Counted from the first letter of the stretch, positions 8,298 through 18,428 are shown. The stretch: DNA of 64,000 bases from CAWJLE01 sp963843645 (GCA_963843645.1 CAWJLE010000005.1:62001-126000), one strand, 5' to 3'. Notes: a model not told the origin generated them from the letters alone. Numbers and translations: made by a program.

Positions 8298-9809
8298 CTA
8301 GATCAGGCACTTCATGATGCTGGCGCTGATTTCATCGTACTTGTGGCTGTTGTCGATCTCGCCCACGATACGATGGCTCTTCATGACCAGGATGCGGTCC
8401 GCCAGGCGGATCATCTCCGGCATGTCGCTGGAAATCAGCAGAATCGCGTGCCCCTGCCTGGCCAGGTCCCAGATGAGTTCGTGCAGGGCATACTTCGTCT
8501 TCACGTCGATGCCGATGGTCGGCTCGTCGATGATCAGGACCTCGCAGTCGGCCGCCAACCATTTCGCCAGGCTCACCTTCTGCTGATTGCCGCCGCTCAA
8601 GTTCTTAACTCGCTGCAATAGAGAAGGCGTCTTGATATCGAGCTGGTCGACGTGCTCTTTGACGAGCAGCTTTTCCTGTGAGCCCCCAATCCATCCCAGG
8701 AACCGGGCGATACGCCGCCAGATGGTGATGGAGACGTTGGCCTCGACGGAGTGGGACAGGATCAGCCCGTCGGTCTTTCGGTTTTCACTCACGTAGCCGA
8801 TCTTGTAGTTGTTCAGAGCGTCGGAGACGCTGTGGATCGTGACCGGCCGGCCTTTCACCCGGATCTCTCCGGACGTAACTCGGGCGTCGCCGATCAGCGC
8901 GCGGGCCAGCTCACTGCGTCCGGCGCCCACCAGGCCGTACAGGCCGAGCACTTCGCCGCAGTACAGCTTGAAGTCCACGCCATTCGTGCCGGACGTAGTG
9001 TGCAGGTCCTTCACCTCGAGAATGGCGTCCTCGCGTTTGACCGGCTTGGACGGCAGGTCTTCCACGACCTGCGTGCGTCCGATCATGAGCGAGACCAGCT
9101 TGTCGCGGCTGATGTCGGCCAGCGCCTCGTCGCTGCAGGCGTTGTGGCCGTCACGGAGCACGGTAACTCGATCGCACAGCTCGTACACTTCCTCGAGTTT
9201 GTGGCTCACAAACAGGATCGCCACGCCTCGCTCCTTGAGCTCGCGCAACACGCGGAACAGGAAGTCGGCCTCGTGGGGCGTGATGGATGCGGTCGGCTCG
9301 TCGAGCAACAACACGTTGTTCTCCATCGAGAGTGCCTTGGCGATCTCGACCAGCTGCATCTGCGCCGCGCTAAGGTGGGTGACGATGGTCGTCGGTGGCA
9401 CCGCAAGGCCGATCACGTCGAGCCACCTTTTGGCCTCCTCGTTCACGCGCCGAAAATCCACGAACGCACCACCTGCGATAGGCGTTTTGCCCATTACGAT
9501 GTTTTCACCCACGCTGAACGCGGGGATCAGGTTTCGCTCCTGAGGCACGAAGCTGATGCCGGCGGTCATGGCGTCGTGAGTGGAAGCAAAATGAGTATCG
9601 CTTCCATTCAGCAAGATCGTGCCGCCGTCAGGCTGATACAGACCGGTGACGATCTTGATCAACGTGCTCTTGCCGGCGCCGTTCTCGCCGATGAGGGCGT
9701 GGATTTCGCCGGGCCGCAGCTTGAGGTTGACGTTGTCGAGAGCGCGCACGCCAGGGAAGGATTTGCTGATGCCCTGGACTTCCAGAGCGGGACCGTTCGA
9801 GTGTTCCAT
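8298..9809 (-). CDS. Sugar ABC transporter ATP-binding protein (RbsA/RhaT type)
   Basis: A 503-residue double-NBD ATPase of CUT2 sugar importers. The first NBD has Walker A GENGAGKST and Walker B VLLLDEPTAS with a degenerate LSAAQMQLVEIAKAL signature. The second half has the usual replaced Walker A and an intact LSGGNQQKVSLAKWL signature, followed by LIIDEPTIGIDVK. The start at 9809 overlaps the TGA of the upstream permease (TGATG), so it is coupled. A much longer open frame running back into the permease results only from the permease frameshift and is not a real fusion. Confidence 0.93.
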   Translation of the reverse strand: MEHSNGPALEVQGISKSFPGVRALDNVNLKLRPGEIHALIGENGAGKSTLIKIVTGLYQPDGGTILLNGSDTHFASTHDAMTAGISFVPQERNLIPAFSVGENIVMGKTPIAGGAFVDFRRVNEEAKRWLDVIGLAVPPTTIVTHLSAAQMQLVEIAKALSMENNVLLLDEPTASITPHEADFLFRVLRELKERGVAILFVSHKLEEVYELCDRVTVLRDGHNACSDEALADISRDKLVSLMIGRTQVVEDLPSKPVKREDAILEVKDLHTTSGTNGVDFKLYCGEVLGLYGLVGAGRSELARALIGDARVTSGEIRVKGRPVTIHSVSDALNNYKIGYVSENRKTDGLILSHSVEANVSITIWRRIARFLGWIGGSQEKLLVKEHVDQLDIKTPSLLQRVKNLSGGNQQKVSLAKWLAADCEVLIIDEPTIGIDVKTKYALHELIWDLARQGHAILLISSDMPEMIRLADRILVMKSHRIVGEIDNSHKYDEISASIMKCLI

Positions 9810-10796
9810 CACGCAGCACCCCCTCCGGAACTCCCACGGCGTTGCTTGGACAGGCGGTCGAAGCCCACTGCGCCGAGGATCAGCACACCCAGCAGGAGCT
9901 GATAATAGTACGGATCGGTGTTCAGCAGCACCAGTGCATCCGAAATGATGGAGATGAAGAAGGCTGCCAGCACCGTGCCCATGATCGAAACCGAGCCGCC
10001 GCTGAGAGCGACGCCGCCGATGATCGGCGCGGCAAAGGAGGGTAGAAGCCACTGCTCTCCAATGGGCGGCTGGGCCTGGCCCAGGCGGGCCATCAGCAAG
10101 ATACCGGCGATGGCGGCGATCACGCCCGAGATCACGTGCGCGGAGATGACCACGCGGCTCACCGGAATGCCCGACGTCTCTGCGGCGTTCACGTTGCCGC
10201 CGACGGCCAGAATCTGCCGGCCCGGGAAGCATCCGGCTTATGAAGATCGCCATAAGGATCGTGACCACCACGGTGACGAAGGCAATGTGCGGGAACGATC
10301 CGATGCGCGCCTGGCCGAACGCCACAAATTGCTTCGGCATGTGGTAGAACGGCTTGGCGCTGGTGAGGCCGTAGTTGATCCCCAAGAAGATGCTGGAAGT
10401 GGCAATCGTGACGATGAAGCTGTTGATGCCGGTCTTGGTGATCAACACGCCGTTCAAAAGACCGCACACCGCGCCCAGTCCCAGACCTACCGCCACGGCG
10501 ATGCCGATGGGCGTGTGCCAGACTTCCATCATTCCGCCACTGATGACCACGCACAAACCGGCGATCCTGCCCACAGACAGGTTCATTTGCCCGACGGCGA
10601 GTACCACGAGCTGCGAGAGAGCGACCAGCAGAGTAATCGCGACGTCGCGCAGCACCACCCATATGTTGTAAGTGGACAGGAACGCGTCCGAGAACACTGC
10701 CATCGAAATGGCTGATGCCGCGACGATGACGAGAAGTCCGAGCCACTCGACACCGGTGATTTTACGAAACGCACGAGCCATGGAAGATGTCGTCAT
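9809..10796 (-). CDS. Sugar ABC transporter permease A (one frameshift)
   Basis: A CUT2-family permease (BPD_transp_2) of about 328 residues with around eight to ten membrane helices. The N-terminal part contains LAVGQMNLSVGRIAGLC, typical of RbsC/RhaP proteins, and runs to residue about 190. Near 10227 one extra G in a short G run shifts the frame; past it the other frame resumes with AVGGNVNAAETSGIPVSRV, the EAA-like loop, and ends at the TGA overlapping the ATPase start. Its own start overlaps the stop of permease B (ATGA). It forms the membrane pore with permease B. Confidence 0.88.
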
Positions 10797-11790
10797 TGCA
10801 CGATGATCCTCTCAGAATAAAGCGAACGCATACGGTCGAGGCCGATTGCCAGCAGCAACACCAACCCCAAGAAGAACTGCAGCCAGAAGTTGGTGATATT
10901 CAACATGAGGATGCCGACGTTGAGGGTGCCGAGCAGCAACCCGCCCAAGAAGGGTGCCAAAAACGGCTACGTTGCCACCGCTCATGAGCACGCCGCCCAG
11001 GGCGGGCGCCACAAACGAAGGCATCAGCCAGTCGGTGCCGGTGGCCGGGACGGCGGAGCCCAGCATCGTGGTCGTCATCACAGCCGCCAGTCCAGCCAAC
11101 AGACCTGACAGGGTGTGCACGATGATCAGCACTCTGGAGGAGCGAACGCCGGACATGCGGGCCGCACCGCGGTTGGCGCCGACGGCCAGAATCTCCCGGC
11201 CCAGGGCTGTGTGGCGATACATGATAAATAACAGTATCGCTGTGACCAGCATGACGACGATCAGCGGCGAGATCGGCAGGTTGAACATGCGTATCTTGCC
11301 GAAGGCGACGAAGTCAGCCGGCAGTGAGCTGAACGCATTGCCCTGTGTCGTGACGTACATGACGCCGGCGAAAATGCTCGAGGTTGCCAGCGTGATGACG
11401 AAGCTGTTGATGCCGGTTCCGGTAACCAGCAGGCCGTTAGTCATACCGACCAGCGCAGAAACGATGAGACAAATGATGACAGCCGGAATCGCTGGGACGT
11501 TCGCCGCTTCCATCAACCCGCCTACGAACAGGGACATCAGTCCGCCGATTGCGCCGACCGACAGGTTCATTTCGCCTGCCGTCATGGCCAACATCTGGGA
11601 GAATCCGATCACGATCTGGATGGAGGCGAATACGCAGCAACTGGAATAGATTGTAATCGTCGAGAAACTTGCCTCGTGAGACCGCAGTGAAGAGCACCCA
11701 GAACGCAACGTTCAACAGCAAGAGGCCGAAACGGCTCCAATTGTTTCTGAAGAACTCAGTGATATTGTTCACTGTACCCATCCGATTCAC
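10793..11790 (-). CDS. Sugar ABC transporter permease B (two frameshifts)
   Basis: The second CUT2 permease, about 330 residues, homologous to permease A: MLAMTAGEMNLSVGAIGG, VTGTGINSFVITLATSSIF and ILAVGANRGAARMSGV are shared family stretches. The coding frame changes near 11655, after the first helix, and near 10945, before the last helices; correcting each by one base gives a normal C-terminus ending IIVQ at a TGA that overlaps the next ATG. Both indels fall in short homopolymers and look like sequencing errors. Two permeases make a heterodimer with the double ATPase. Confidence 0.85.
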
Positions 11791-11793
11791 TGG

Positions 11794-11823
11794 GCGGCAG
11801 GCCAGCTGCTGCCGGCCTGCCGC
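11794..11823 (-). terminator. Intercistronic hairpin between binding protein and permease genes
   Basis: Perfect 10-bp arms (GCGGCAGGCC and its complement) flank a 10-base loop in the 112-base gap after the binding-protein gene. A hairpin here may attenuate or stabilise the upstream message so that binding protein is made in excess, as in other importer operons. No T-run follows. Confidence 0.5.
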
Positions 11824-11902
11824 GCTGCTTATTCGCCGAAGCGTGCAGCTCGATCACGCTGGAGCTGCACGCCGCACAGCAAGTCAGTCACTTACCTGGG
11901 AA

Positions 11903-13024
11903 TCAGGGGCAATCCAGGTACTTCGTCTTGAAGCTATCAGCGATTTCCTTGGTCAGCTTGACGCGCTCGTCATTGTAGGTATCCACGTTGTCCTTGTTGA
12001 TCAGCAACGTGCCCGAGTCGATGGCGAACGGTGCATCCTGCTTGGGTACACAACCGGAGGACAGGTCGATCAGCACCTTAGAGGCGATGTAGGCCTGGCC
12101 GTACGGGTTCTGCGACATCGTGCCGACGAGGTAACCGTCTCTGATCGCATCCAGCACGACCGGGTCATCGTCGATGCCGACCATCTTGATCCGCTTGTCG
12201 CCGATGTTGCGCAGCGCAGTCGCGGCTACAACCGACGGGACGTACGCGGTGGTCACGATACCGTCGATGTTTGCTTCCTGGGCGGCCAGCAGACTGTTGA
12301 TCGCCTTGTCGGCGGCTTCCTGGTCGTCGATGTCCGCCAGCGTCTGCAGCAGCGTGACGGCGCCGTTGGTCTCGTCCACGGCCTTCTTCACAGCGTCCAT
12401 GCGCTTCTGGCTGTTCAGGTCCTTCAGGTAGCCGGTGCCGTGCACGATCTTGCCCTTGCCGCCCATGGCCTCAATCAGAGCCTTCGTCGCCAGGTATGCC
12501 GAGTTGCCCACGTCTGTCGAGAGAGCGAATGACGCGCTCGACGGCTGGTTGATGACCGCAGCGATCGAGATGACAGGGAAGCCCTTGGCTACCAGGTCAT
12601 CGAACGTGCTGTTGCTGGCGTTCACGTCAGCGGGCCACGACGCAAAAGCGTTGAATCCCTGCGCCACCAGGCTCTGGATCAACTGGTTGGAGGTGTTCAG
12701 GTTCCAGTCCTGCGGAACCTTGTACTGATCGTCGCCGAGTCCGAAGTCCTTCTTGGCGTCAGCGGCAGCCTGTTCCATCGGGGCAAAGTACGGATGCGGT
12801 CCACCTGCGATAACGGCGACCTTCACGTCAGCGGCCGTCATGCCGGTCGCCTTGGGGGTCATTGCGACGCGGGTCGGGGTGGGGACCGGGCCGGTGGGCG
12901 TTTCTGCCGCAGGAGCCGCGGTCGGTGTTTCGCTCTGCGCGTAGGCCAATGGGCCGAATACGGATAGCAACGTGGCAATTACCAGGACCAAAATCACAAC
13001 AGACTTCAACGTTTTGGAGTGCAT
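11903..13024 (-). CDS. Sugar ABC transporter substrate-binding protein (RhaS-like)
   Basis: About 373 residues, periplasmic-binding-protein-like I fold (Peripla_BP_4). A signal peptide with a hydrophobic core from about residue 9 to 27 ends near AYAQS, followed by a Thr/Pro/Ala-rich linker and then the binding domain starting VKVAVIAGGPHPYF. The start at 13024 is chosen over an upstream ATG at 13081 because AAGGACGAGA lies just before it and the signal peptide then begins normally. First gene of the transport operon that ends in rhaM, so L-rhamnose or a related sugar is the likely ligand (inference). Intact frame. Confidence 0.9.
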   Translation of the reverse strand: MHSKTLKSVVILVLVIATLLSVFGPLAYAQSETPTAAPAAETPTGPVPTPTRVAMTPKATGMTAADVKVAVIAGGPHPYFAPMEQAAADAKKDFGLGDDQYKVPQDWNLNTSNQLIQSLVAQGFNAFASWPADVNASNSTFDDLVAKGFPVISIAAVINQPSSASFALSTDVGNSAYLATKALIEAMGGKGKIVHGTGYLKDLNSQKRMDAVKKAVDETNGAVTLLQTLADIDDQEAADKAINSLLAAQEANIDGIVTTAYVPSVVAATALRNIGDKRIKMVGIDDDPVVLDAIRDGYLVGTMSQNPYGQAYIASKVLIDLSSGCVPKQDAPFAIDSGTLLINKDNVDTYNDERVKLTKEIADSFKTKYLDCP

Positions 13025-13644
13025 ATCTCGTCCTTTCTCCTTAGCACATCGATCGTGCTCGTTACCTGAAGTAGCCGTCACTGGTTTCTGTCAGTCTCTC
13101 GACGAGATCGCTCCGGAGCGCGTCGTACCAGACGACCGTCACGCCCTTCGCTCGGGAGCTCAACGCATCATGGCTTCACCCCCTTCTGTTCTGTTGTGCC
13201 GACATGCCGACAAGGTCCAGCAGGTGGAGGCGACTGCGACGGAATCCCCGTTGCGACAGCGAAAAGATCGTGGCCGGAACAACCGAAACATGAACGAAAG
13301 GATGTGCCTCGATTCTATGGAGCCAGGGGGGATCCAGTGCGCCTGGAATACAGTGTCGGATTATAATATATTCAGGGGAGATGAGCAAAAACGGAATGCA
13401 AATTCTTCCAACAAATGGACAGCGGGACGTTCACAAGAAATTCATTTTGTCTTCAGATTTTCATCACAATGTTCTGGTACAATGATGATCTACTGGGAAC
13501 GCACGAGGAAACTGCTGAAGACCAGAGGAGGCTCGTGCGAGGTCATTCGCGGGCAATGCGAGGAGACGTGACGCGTCCCTGAGGCTCATAACATTGCGAA
13601 GGGCGCGGTCCGGGGGCGTGGTCCGGCACGGCCGGATCACAGAA
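13025..13644. other. Long upstream region of the rhamnose-type operon
   Basis: About 620 bases with no credible gene. It is locally AT-rich. A TATAAT-like box reads on the minus strand near 13362-13367 with only a weak -35, about 340 bases before the operon start, so a long leader is possible. No binding site could be assigned. Confidence 0.4.
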
Positions 13645-13671
13645 GAAGGGGGGAAGTCGCTTCCCCCCTTC
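13645..13671. terminator. Hairpin terminator beside the CBS-domain gene
   Basis: Perfect 12-bp arms GAAGGGGGGAAG and its complement with a TCG loop. It lies 57 bases past the stop of the minus-strand CBS gene. Confidence 0.65.
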
Positions 13672-13728
13672 CTTTGGTCTCGGCCGAAAGGGCTCGTGCC
13701 TGAAGTGGCTGAGGGTTCAGGCCGGGCA

Positions 13729-14160
13729 CTAGGCACCCATAATGTAGCTCTCAAGTTGTTGGATGACGAACTGCTGCTCGGAGATAATCGCCTTGACCAC
13801 GTCGCCAATGGAGATCACGCCGATCAGCCGCCCGCCCTCCATGACCGGCAGATGGCGGATTCGCTTGTGGGTCATGACCGCCATCGCTTCCTCAATGCTG
13901 TTCTCCGGCCGAACGTAGGCGACCTTGCGCGTCATGATTTCCTTAATGGGCGTTTCCCGGGAGGACTTCCCCCGCAATTCCACGGAGCGGGCATAGTCGC
14001 GTTCGGAGACGATGCCGGTGACCGTGTCGTCTTCCAATACGATCAGGGCGCCGACCCGCCTGGTAGCCATCACTTCCAGCGCGTTGAAGACCGAGGCATC
14101 CGGCGAAATCGTCCAGACATCGTGTCCCTTGCTGTTCAGCACGTCATTAATGGTTTGCAT
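13729..14160 (-). CDS. Two-CBS-domain protein
   Basis: About 143 residues forming a tandem pair of CBS domains: one from about residue 8 to 62 (VGALIVLEDDTVTGIVSERD) and one from 75 to 130 (IRHLPVMEGGRLIGVISIGD). Stand-alone CBS pairs bind adenine nucleotides such as AMP, ATP or NAD and act as cytosolic energy sensors or partners of other proteins; the ligand here is unknown. The start at 14160 is preceded by AGGAGG eight bases upstream; an upstream in-frame ATG at 14193 lacks a site. Apparently monocistronic. Confidence 0.9.
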   Translation of the reverse strand: MQTINDVLNSKGHDVWTISPDASVFNALEVMATRRVGALIVLEDDTVTGIVSERDYARSVELRGKSSRETPIKEIMTRKVAYVRPENSIEEAMAVMTHKRIRHLPVMEGGRLIGVISIGDVVKAIISEQQFVIQQLESYIMGA

Positions 14161-14474
14161 TCTTCTTCCTCCTGTTCGAGTGACGTCCGTCACAATCGCT
14201 CTGCGCTCAGCTGACCACTGCGGATCGAAAGATCAGCCTCGGCCGGGGGAATAAGCATGGCAGACGGCTTGGGACCCAGGCCGGGCTGCTACAGCCGGCT
14301 TTGGAAGGTCACAACTATCCCGATTGACAAATGAATGAGAAATATATAACAATTATCTACAGATACTATTATACCATGAAATCCGTCATGGGTCCACATT
14401 GGCAACTCGTCTTGCGTGACCCTGTTCGTGAGCGCCCATGGATGCTATAATTGGCACCTAAAGGGGCGAACGGG
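14161..14474. other. Divergent promoter region, CBS gene and DUF429 gene
   Basis: A 314-base gap between divergent genes. On the plus strand a TATAAT at 14446-14451 sits just before the DUF429 gene, and TTGACA (14324-14329) with TATAAC 15 bases on is a weaker alternative. On the minus strand a TATAAT is readable near 14374, with a poor -35. The middle is AT-rich. Confidence 0.4.
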
Positions 14475-15281
14475 ATGGTCATTTATGGACTCGATTTCAG
14501 CGGCGCCATCGACGCCGGTCGCAAGACCTGGCTCACCAGGGCGACGATCCGCGACAGCGTGACGCACGTGGAGGCAGTCGCCCGCGCCGGTGCCTTCACC
14601 GGGGCAGGCCTCGCTCTTCAGGAGTGCTTGCGGGGTCTGAGGGAGTTCGTCGCGCGACAGACAGACGCCGCCTTCGGATGCGATTTCCCGTTCGGCTTGC
14701 CGCGTTCGCTTGTCTCCACGGCTGCGACCTGGGAGGAGTTCATTCTGGGGTTTCCGCTGGAGTGCGCCGGCCCGGAGGACTTCCGGCAACGCTGCAATCG
14801 CCGGTCAAACGGACGCGAGTTGAAGAGACATAGTGATCTGGCACAGCGGACGCCGTGGTCGCCGTACAATCTCCGGCTCTACCGACAGTCCTACTACGGT
14901 TTGGCGGACTTGCTGGCGCCCCTCGTACGGTCGAGGGCGGCCCGGGTTCTGCCCATGCAGCAGATGGAGAGCGGGAAACCTTGTCTTCTGGAGGTTTGCC
15001 CATCCTCGCGGCTGAAGCGTCTCAAGCTCGGCCGGCCGTACAAGCGACCGGGAGAGGGCGGGACCGCCGCCCGGGCCGAGATCCTGGACCAGCTGCTGGC
15101 GACCGGAGCGCTCGTCCTGGGCTCTGCCGAGCTGAGGGCGACGATCATCACTGACGCGGATGGCGACGCGTTGGACAGCGTGATCGCGGCGTGGGTGACT
15201 GCAGACGCGATCCATGATCCTGACGTGCTGTTCCCTGAGCTGCACGAGACCGAAATGTTAGAGGGCCACGTATATGCGTAG
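14475..15281 (+). CDS. DUF429 family protein (predicted RNase H-like fold)
   Basis: A 268-residue protein beginning MVIYGLDFSGAIDAG, with the acidic first strand (GLDFSG) and later GCDFPFGLP and ITDADGDALDSVIAAW segments typical of DUF429 proteins. These are predicted to have an RNase H-like fold with acidic active-site residues; no biochemical role is established to my knowledge. The start at 14475 is preferred to 14451 because the latter overlaps the -10 box and GGGG lies upstream of 14475. Monocistronic. Confidence 0.75.
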   Translation: MVIYGLDFSGAIDAGRKTWLTRATIRDSVTHVEAVARAGAFTGAGLALQECLRGLREFVARQTDAAFGCDFPFGLPRSLVSTAATWEEFILGFPLECAGPEDFRQRCNRRSNGRELKRHSDLAQRTPWSPYNLRLYRQSYYGLADLLAPLVRSRAARVLPMQQMESGKPCLLEVCPSSRLKRLKLGRPYKRPGEGGTAARAEILDQLLATGALVLGSAELRATIITDADGDALDSVIAAWVTADAIHDPDVLFPELHETEMLEGHVYA

Positions 15282-15402
15282 CGTCGCGCGTCGAGGGAGA
15301 CTTACGGCATGGCACGGTTTCTCGGGGGTTCGTCGGGTAGCGTACGCACGCCCCTGGTCCACAATGGAGGCGAGCCCAATTTGCTGGTCGATCCGGATCA
15401 GG

Positions 15403-15864
15403 TCAGGGTGCGAGAGAGACTCGAATCGTGACGGTTTCCCGCGGATGGGACGGCAGATTAAACGGCGCGCTTTGGCCGACCACCTGCCCACCGTTGCTCA
15501 GGACCCAGCGAAAAGGACCGCGGCCGAATTCGGATGGAAAAACGCCCCACGACTGGAAGCCGGAATCGGCGGAGCCCTTCCACCCGTCGACGTCGTGCCA
15601 GGCGCCGCTGCCATCCTGCCATTGAACGGTGGCCCGCAGCCCGGCGCGCGCCGGCTGAGCGTACAGCTCGATCCATCCGACGAGCACGTCTGCACCGTGG
15701 GTGTCGCTCGAACGGGGAGGCACCGGTGTGGGCGTGTCGCGCGCCGGCAGCCGGGACGGCGCGGCCAGGCTCGGTGCGGGCGGCGCGATCAGCATCAGGC
15801 CCACGGAGCACAACACGGTCAGCAGAGTCAATCCGAGGACGATCCCTCGTTTCGTCGTGATCAT
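15403..15864 (-). CDS. Small secreted or lipid-anchored-like protein of unknown function
   Basis: About 153 residues. An N-terminal hydrophobic segment (residues about 7-30) looks like a signal peptide, ending near SLAAPS, followed by a Pro/Thr-rich linker and a compact domain with several tryptophans (VGWIELYAQP, TVQWQDGSGAWHDVDGW). The C-terminus reads as a small beta-sandwich module. No family is recognised. AAAGGAG precedes the start at 15864, and a good promoter lies about 75 bases upstream. Likely outside the cytoplasmic membrane. Confidence 0.7.
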   Translation of the reverse strand: MITTKRGIVLGLTLLTVLCSVGLMLIAPPAPSLAAPSRLPARDTPTPVPPRSSDTHGADVLVGWIELYAQPARAGLRATVQWQDGSGAWHDVDGWKGSADSGFQSWGVFPSEFGRGPFRWVLSNGGQVVGQSAPFNLPSHPRETVTIRVSLAP

Positions 15865-15938
15865 ATCCGATCTCCTTTGAACCACCGTTTCTGAAGCTCG
15901 TCGGACCAATCGTAGGGCGGTGTTCGATCACGTAACTG

Positions 15939-15966
15939 ATTATACTCGATTGCAGTGCGGCGTCAA
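15939..15966 (-). promoter_or_regulatory. Promoter of the small secreted protein
   Basis: On the minus strand -35 TTGACG (15961-15966) and -10 TATAAT (15939-15944) are 16 bases apart. The -35 is half of a small palindrome CGTCAATTTGACG (15961-15973), a possible operator. Confidence 0.65.
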
Positions 15967-16062
15967 TTTGACGTTGTGTTATATAGAAGAATTGAGAAAG
16001 CCGCTGTCCGTCTGCAGTGACCTCGTCAAGCAACATTGTAAGGTTACCCCAAATCCCGCTAT

Positions 16063-16090
16063 TTGACGTTGGCTCCGTTTCCAATATACT
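16063..16090 (+). promoter_or_regulatory. Promoter of the MoaD-like/AOR operon
   Basis: TTGACG (16063-16068) and TATACT (16085-16090) with a 16-base spacer, about 78 bases before the first start codon. Confidence 0.65.
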
Positions 16091-16167
16091 TTGGGGCGTC
16101 AGTGCATGGCTCGGACAAAGATGCAGGTCAATTCAGCACCGGGAGGGGGCGTCTGCCTTATGCCGCG

Positions 16168-16401
16168 ATGAACGTCATCGTCGAGATCCATGGGAGGGTG
16201 CCCACCTCGATCGAGCCGGGCGCGAATCCGATTACGCTCGACCTTGCGGATGGCAGCACAGTCGGGGTCGCGCTGCACTTGTTGGGAATATCCGAACAGG
16301 AGCCGTGGAATGCGGCCGTGCGCGGCAAGCTCGTGGCGCCGCACGACGTGCTCCGCGATGGGGATCGGTTGCTGATTTTCGAACCGATTGGCGGGGGGTG
16401 A
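16168..16401 (+). CDS. MoaD/ThiS-like ubiquitin-fold protein
   Basis: A 77-residue protein with the beta-grasp pattern and a C-terminal diglycine (FEPIGGG), as in MoaD, ThiS and archaeal SAMP sulfur carriers. In those families the terminal Gly is adenylated and thiocarboxylated, giving sulfur for molybdopterin or thiazole. It ends nine bases before the aldehyde ferredoxin oxidoreductase gene, whose product needs a tungsto- or molybdopterin cofactor, so a pterin-linked role is likely (inference). The start at 16168 follows a promoter at 16063; a longer frame to 16063 would start inside the promoter. Confidence 0.8.
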   Translation: MNVIVEIHGRVPTSIEPGANPITLDLADGSTVGVALHLLGISEQEPWNAAVRGKLVAPHDVLRDGDRLLIFEPIGGG

Positions 16402-16410
16402 ACGAGGTAG

Positions 16411-18323
16411 ATGGTTAAAGGTTTTGCGGGGAAGATTCTGCGCGTGGATTTGACTCACCGGCGCGTGACTGTGGAAGAGCCGGAAGAGAGCTTCTACCGG
16501 CTGTACCTGGGGGGCGCGGGCTTCGTGTCCTATTTCCTGCTCAAGGAGCTGCCGGGGGGGATCGATCCCTTGGGGCCGGAAAACAAGCTCATCTTCGCTG
16601 TCGGGCCGATGACCGGCTTACCTCTCGGCGGGGCGACGCGCGACTGCGCCGGGGCTCGTTCGCCGCTGACCGGCGGGGGCATCAAGAGCGAGGCGGGCGG
16701 GATATGGCCCATGGAGTTCAAGCGCACCGGCTACGATGCGCTGATTGTGGAAGGCGTCGCAGATCAGCCGGTTTACCTCTGGATCAACTCCGAAGGCGCC
16801 GTCGAGATCCGCGATGCCGGCCACCTGTGGGGCCTGGACGTGCTGCAAACGCACGAGGCCATCACGCAGAGAGCTGGGCGATTCGCGCATCAAGACCTCG
16901 GCCATTGGCGTCAGCGGCGAGAAACTCGTTCGGTACGCCACGGTGATGAACGACCTGAAGGACGCGCACGGACGCGGCGGCCTGGGTGCGGTCATGGGCT
17001 CCAAGAAGCTCAAGGCCATCGCTGTGCGCGGCACCAAGTCTCCGGAGGTCGCGCAGCCGGAGCGCATCAAGGAATTCGTCAAGTGGTTCGGCGCCAACTT
17101 CTACAATTTCAAGACCTTTGGCAAGGGCTTCAGCGACCTCGGCACCGGGGCAGCCATGGAGATGTTCAACGAAACGGGCAATCTCCCCTCCTACAACTTC
17201 GCTGAGGGCTATTTCGACGCCACGCCTGAGATCAGTCCGAAGGCGATCTCTGAGACGCATTCGCGTGGGCATGGAAGGCTGTGCGGCCTGCCCCGTGCGC
17301 TGCAAGCGTGTCGTGGAATTCGACGAGCCCTATCGGGTGACCCGCGAGCTGGGCGCACCGGAGTACGAGACGCTGGGCACCTTTGGTTCGATGCTCGGCA
17401 TCAGCGACCTGAAGGCGATTTGCCGAGCCAACCAGGTTGCCAACCTGCTGGGCATCGATACCGTATCGGCAGGGACGACGATTGCTTTTGCCATGGAATG
17501 CTTCGAGAACGGTCTCCTGACCACGGAAGATACCGGCGGCCTGGAGCTGCGTTGGGGCAACGCGGATGCTTTGCTAACCTTACTGCCCATGATCGCCAAC
17601 CGCGAGGGTATCGGTGATCTCCTGGCTGAGGGTACCCGCATCGCGGCCCAGCGCATCGGCCGCGGTGCCGAGCAGTACGCGATGCAGGTGAAGGGGCTGG
17701 AGATGCCCATGCACGATCCCCGCTTCAAGCAGGGAATGGGTCTCGTCTATTCTGTAGACGCCTCAGGAGCCGACCACTGCGCCGGCATCCACGACTCCAA
17801 CTTCACCCGCGACACCCCGGCATTCGAGCACCTGCGCGGCCTCGGCGCGATCGCGCCGGTGCCCGTGAACGATCTGAGCCCCAACAAAGTGGCTCTGACT
17901 CGAGCCGAATTCCTGCGTAACATGATCTGCGACTCGATGGTGTGTTGCATCTTCTGCCCCTGGACGGTGACCCGGCTGGCGGCCATTGTGCAGGCATGCA
18001 CCGATTGGGAGTTTACCGTTCTGGAGCTTGCCCAGGTCGCGGAGCGCATCGCCACTCTGCGTCGTCTGTATAACCAGCGCGAGGGCATCAACGCGGAAGA
18101 GGACCGTCTCCCCGACCGCTTCTTTACCGGTACGAGGCGCGGTGCGCTGAAGGATACGCCCATCGACCGTGAGGCGATGGAAACGGCCATCCACAACTGG
18201 TACAGCAGCATGGGTTGGGATCGTGAGAACGGCGTTCCCGAGCAGTGGAAGCTGGATGCACTCGGCATCGGGTGGGCAGCGGATGCGATGAAGGACGGCG
18301 TGGAAAAGATGACCCTTCCTTGA
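16411..18323 (+). CDS. Aldehyde ferredoxin oxidoreductase family enzyme (two frameshifts)
   Basis: About 637 residues of the tungsten/molybdenum AOR family, which oxidises aldehydes to acids, usually with ferredoxin. The N-terminal AFOR_N domain starts MVKGFAGKILRVDLT and includes LPLGGATRDCAGARSP. The cluster-binding CxxCxxxC is visible as CAACPVRC, and a later Cys in CCIFCPW completes the 4Fe-4S site. Frame changes near 16872 and 17262 split the gene; single-base corrections rejoin all parts. The MoaD-like gene just upstream fits a pterin cofactor. Which aldehyde is used cannot be read from the sequence. Confidence 0.9.
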
Positions 18324-18370
18324 TTGCGCGCGATTGCGCGTCCGGATGGCGACAGTCATCGTTCAGAACA

Positions 18371-18397
18371 ACGCCCCCGCTGATCCAGCGGGGGCGT
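18371..18397. terminator. Bidirectional hairpin terminator
   Basis: Perfect 12-bp arms (ACGCCCCCGCTG and its complement) and a 3-base loop, between the convergent AOR gene and the sugar-binding-protein gene. Confidence 0.8.
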
Positions 18398-18428
18398 CGA
18401 CCGTCATACGACCAACAAGGTTGCGCGA

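Noticed and set aside
8298..10796. An 832-residue permease-ATPase fusion
   Set aside because: The frame is continuous only because of a one-base error in the permease near 10227. The normal permease stop and ATPase start overlap at 9809.
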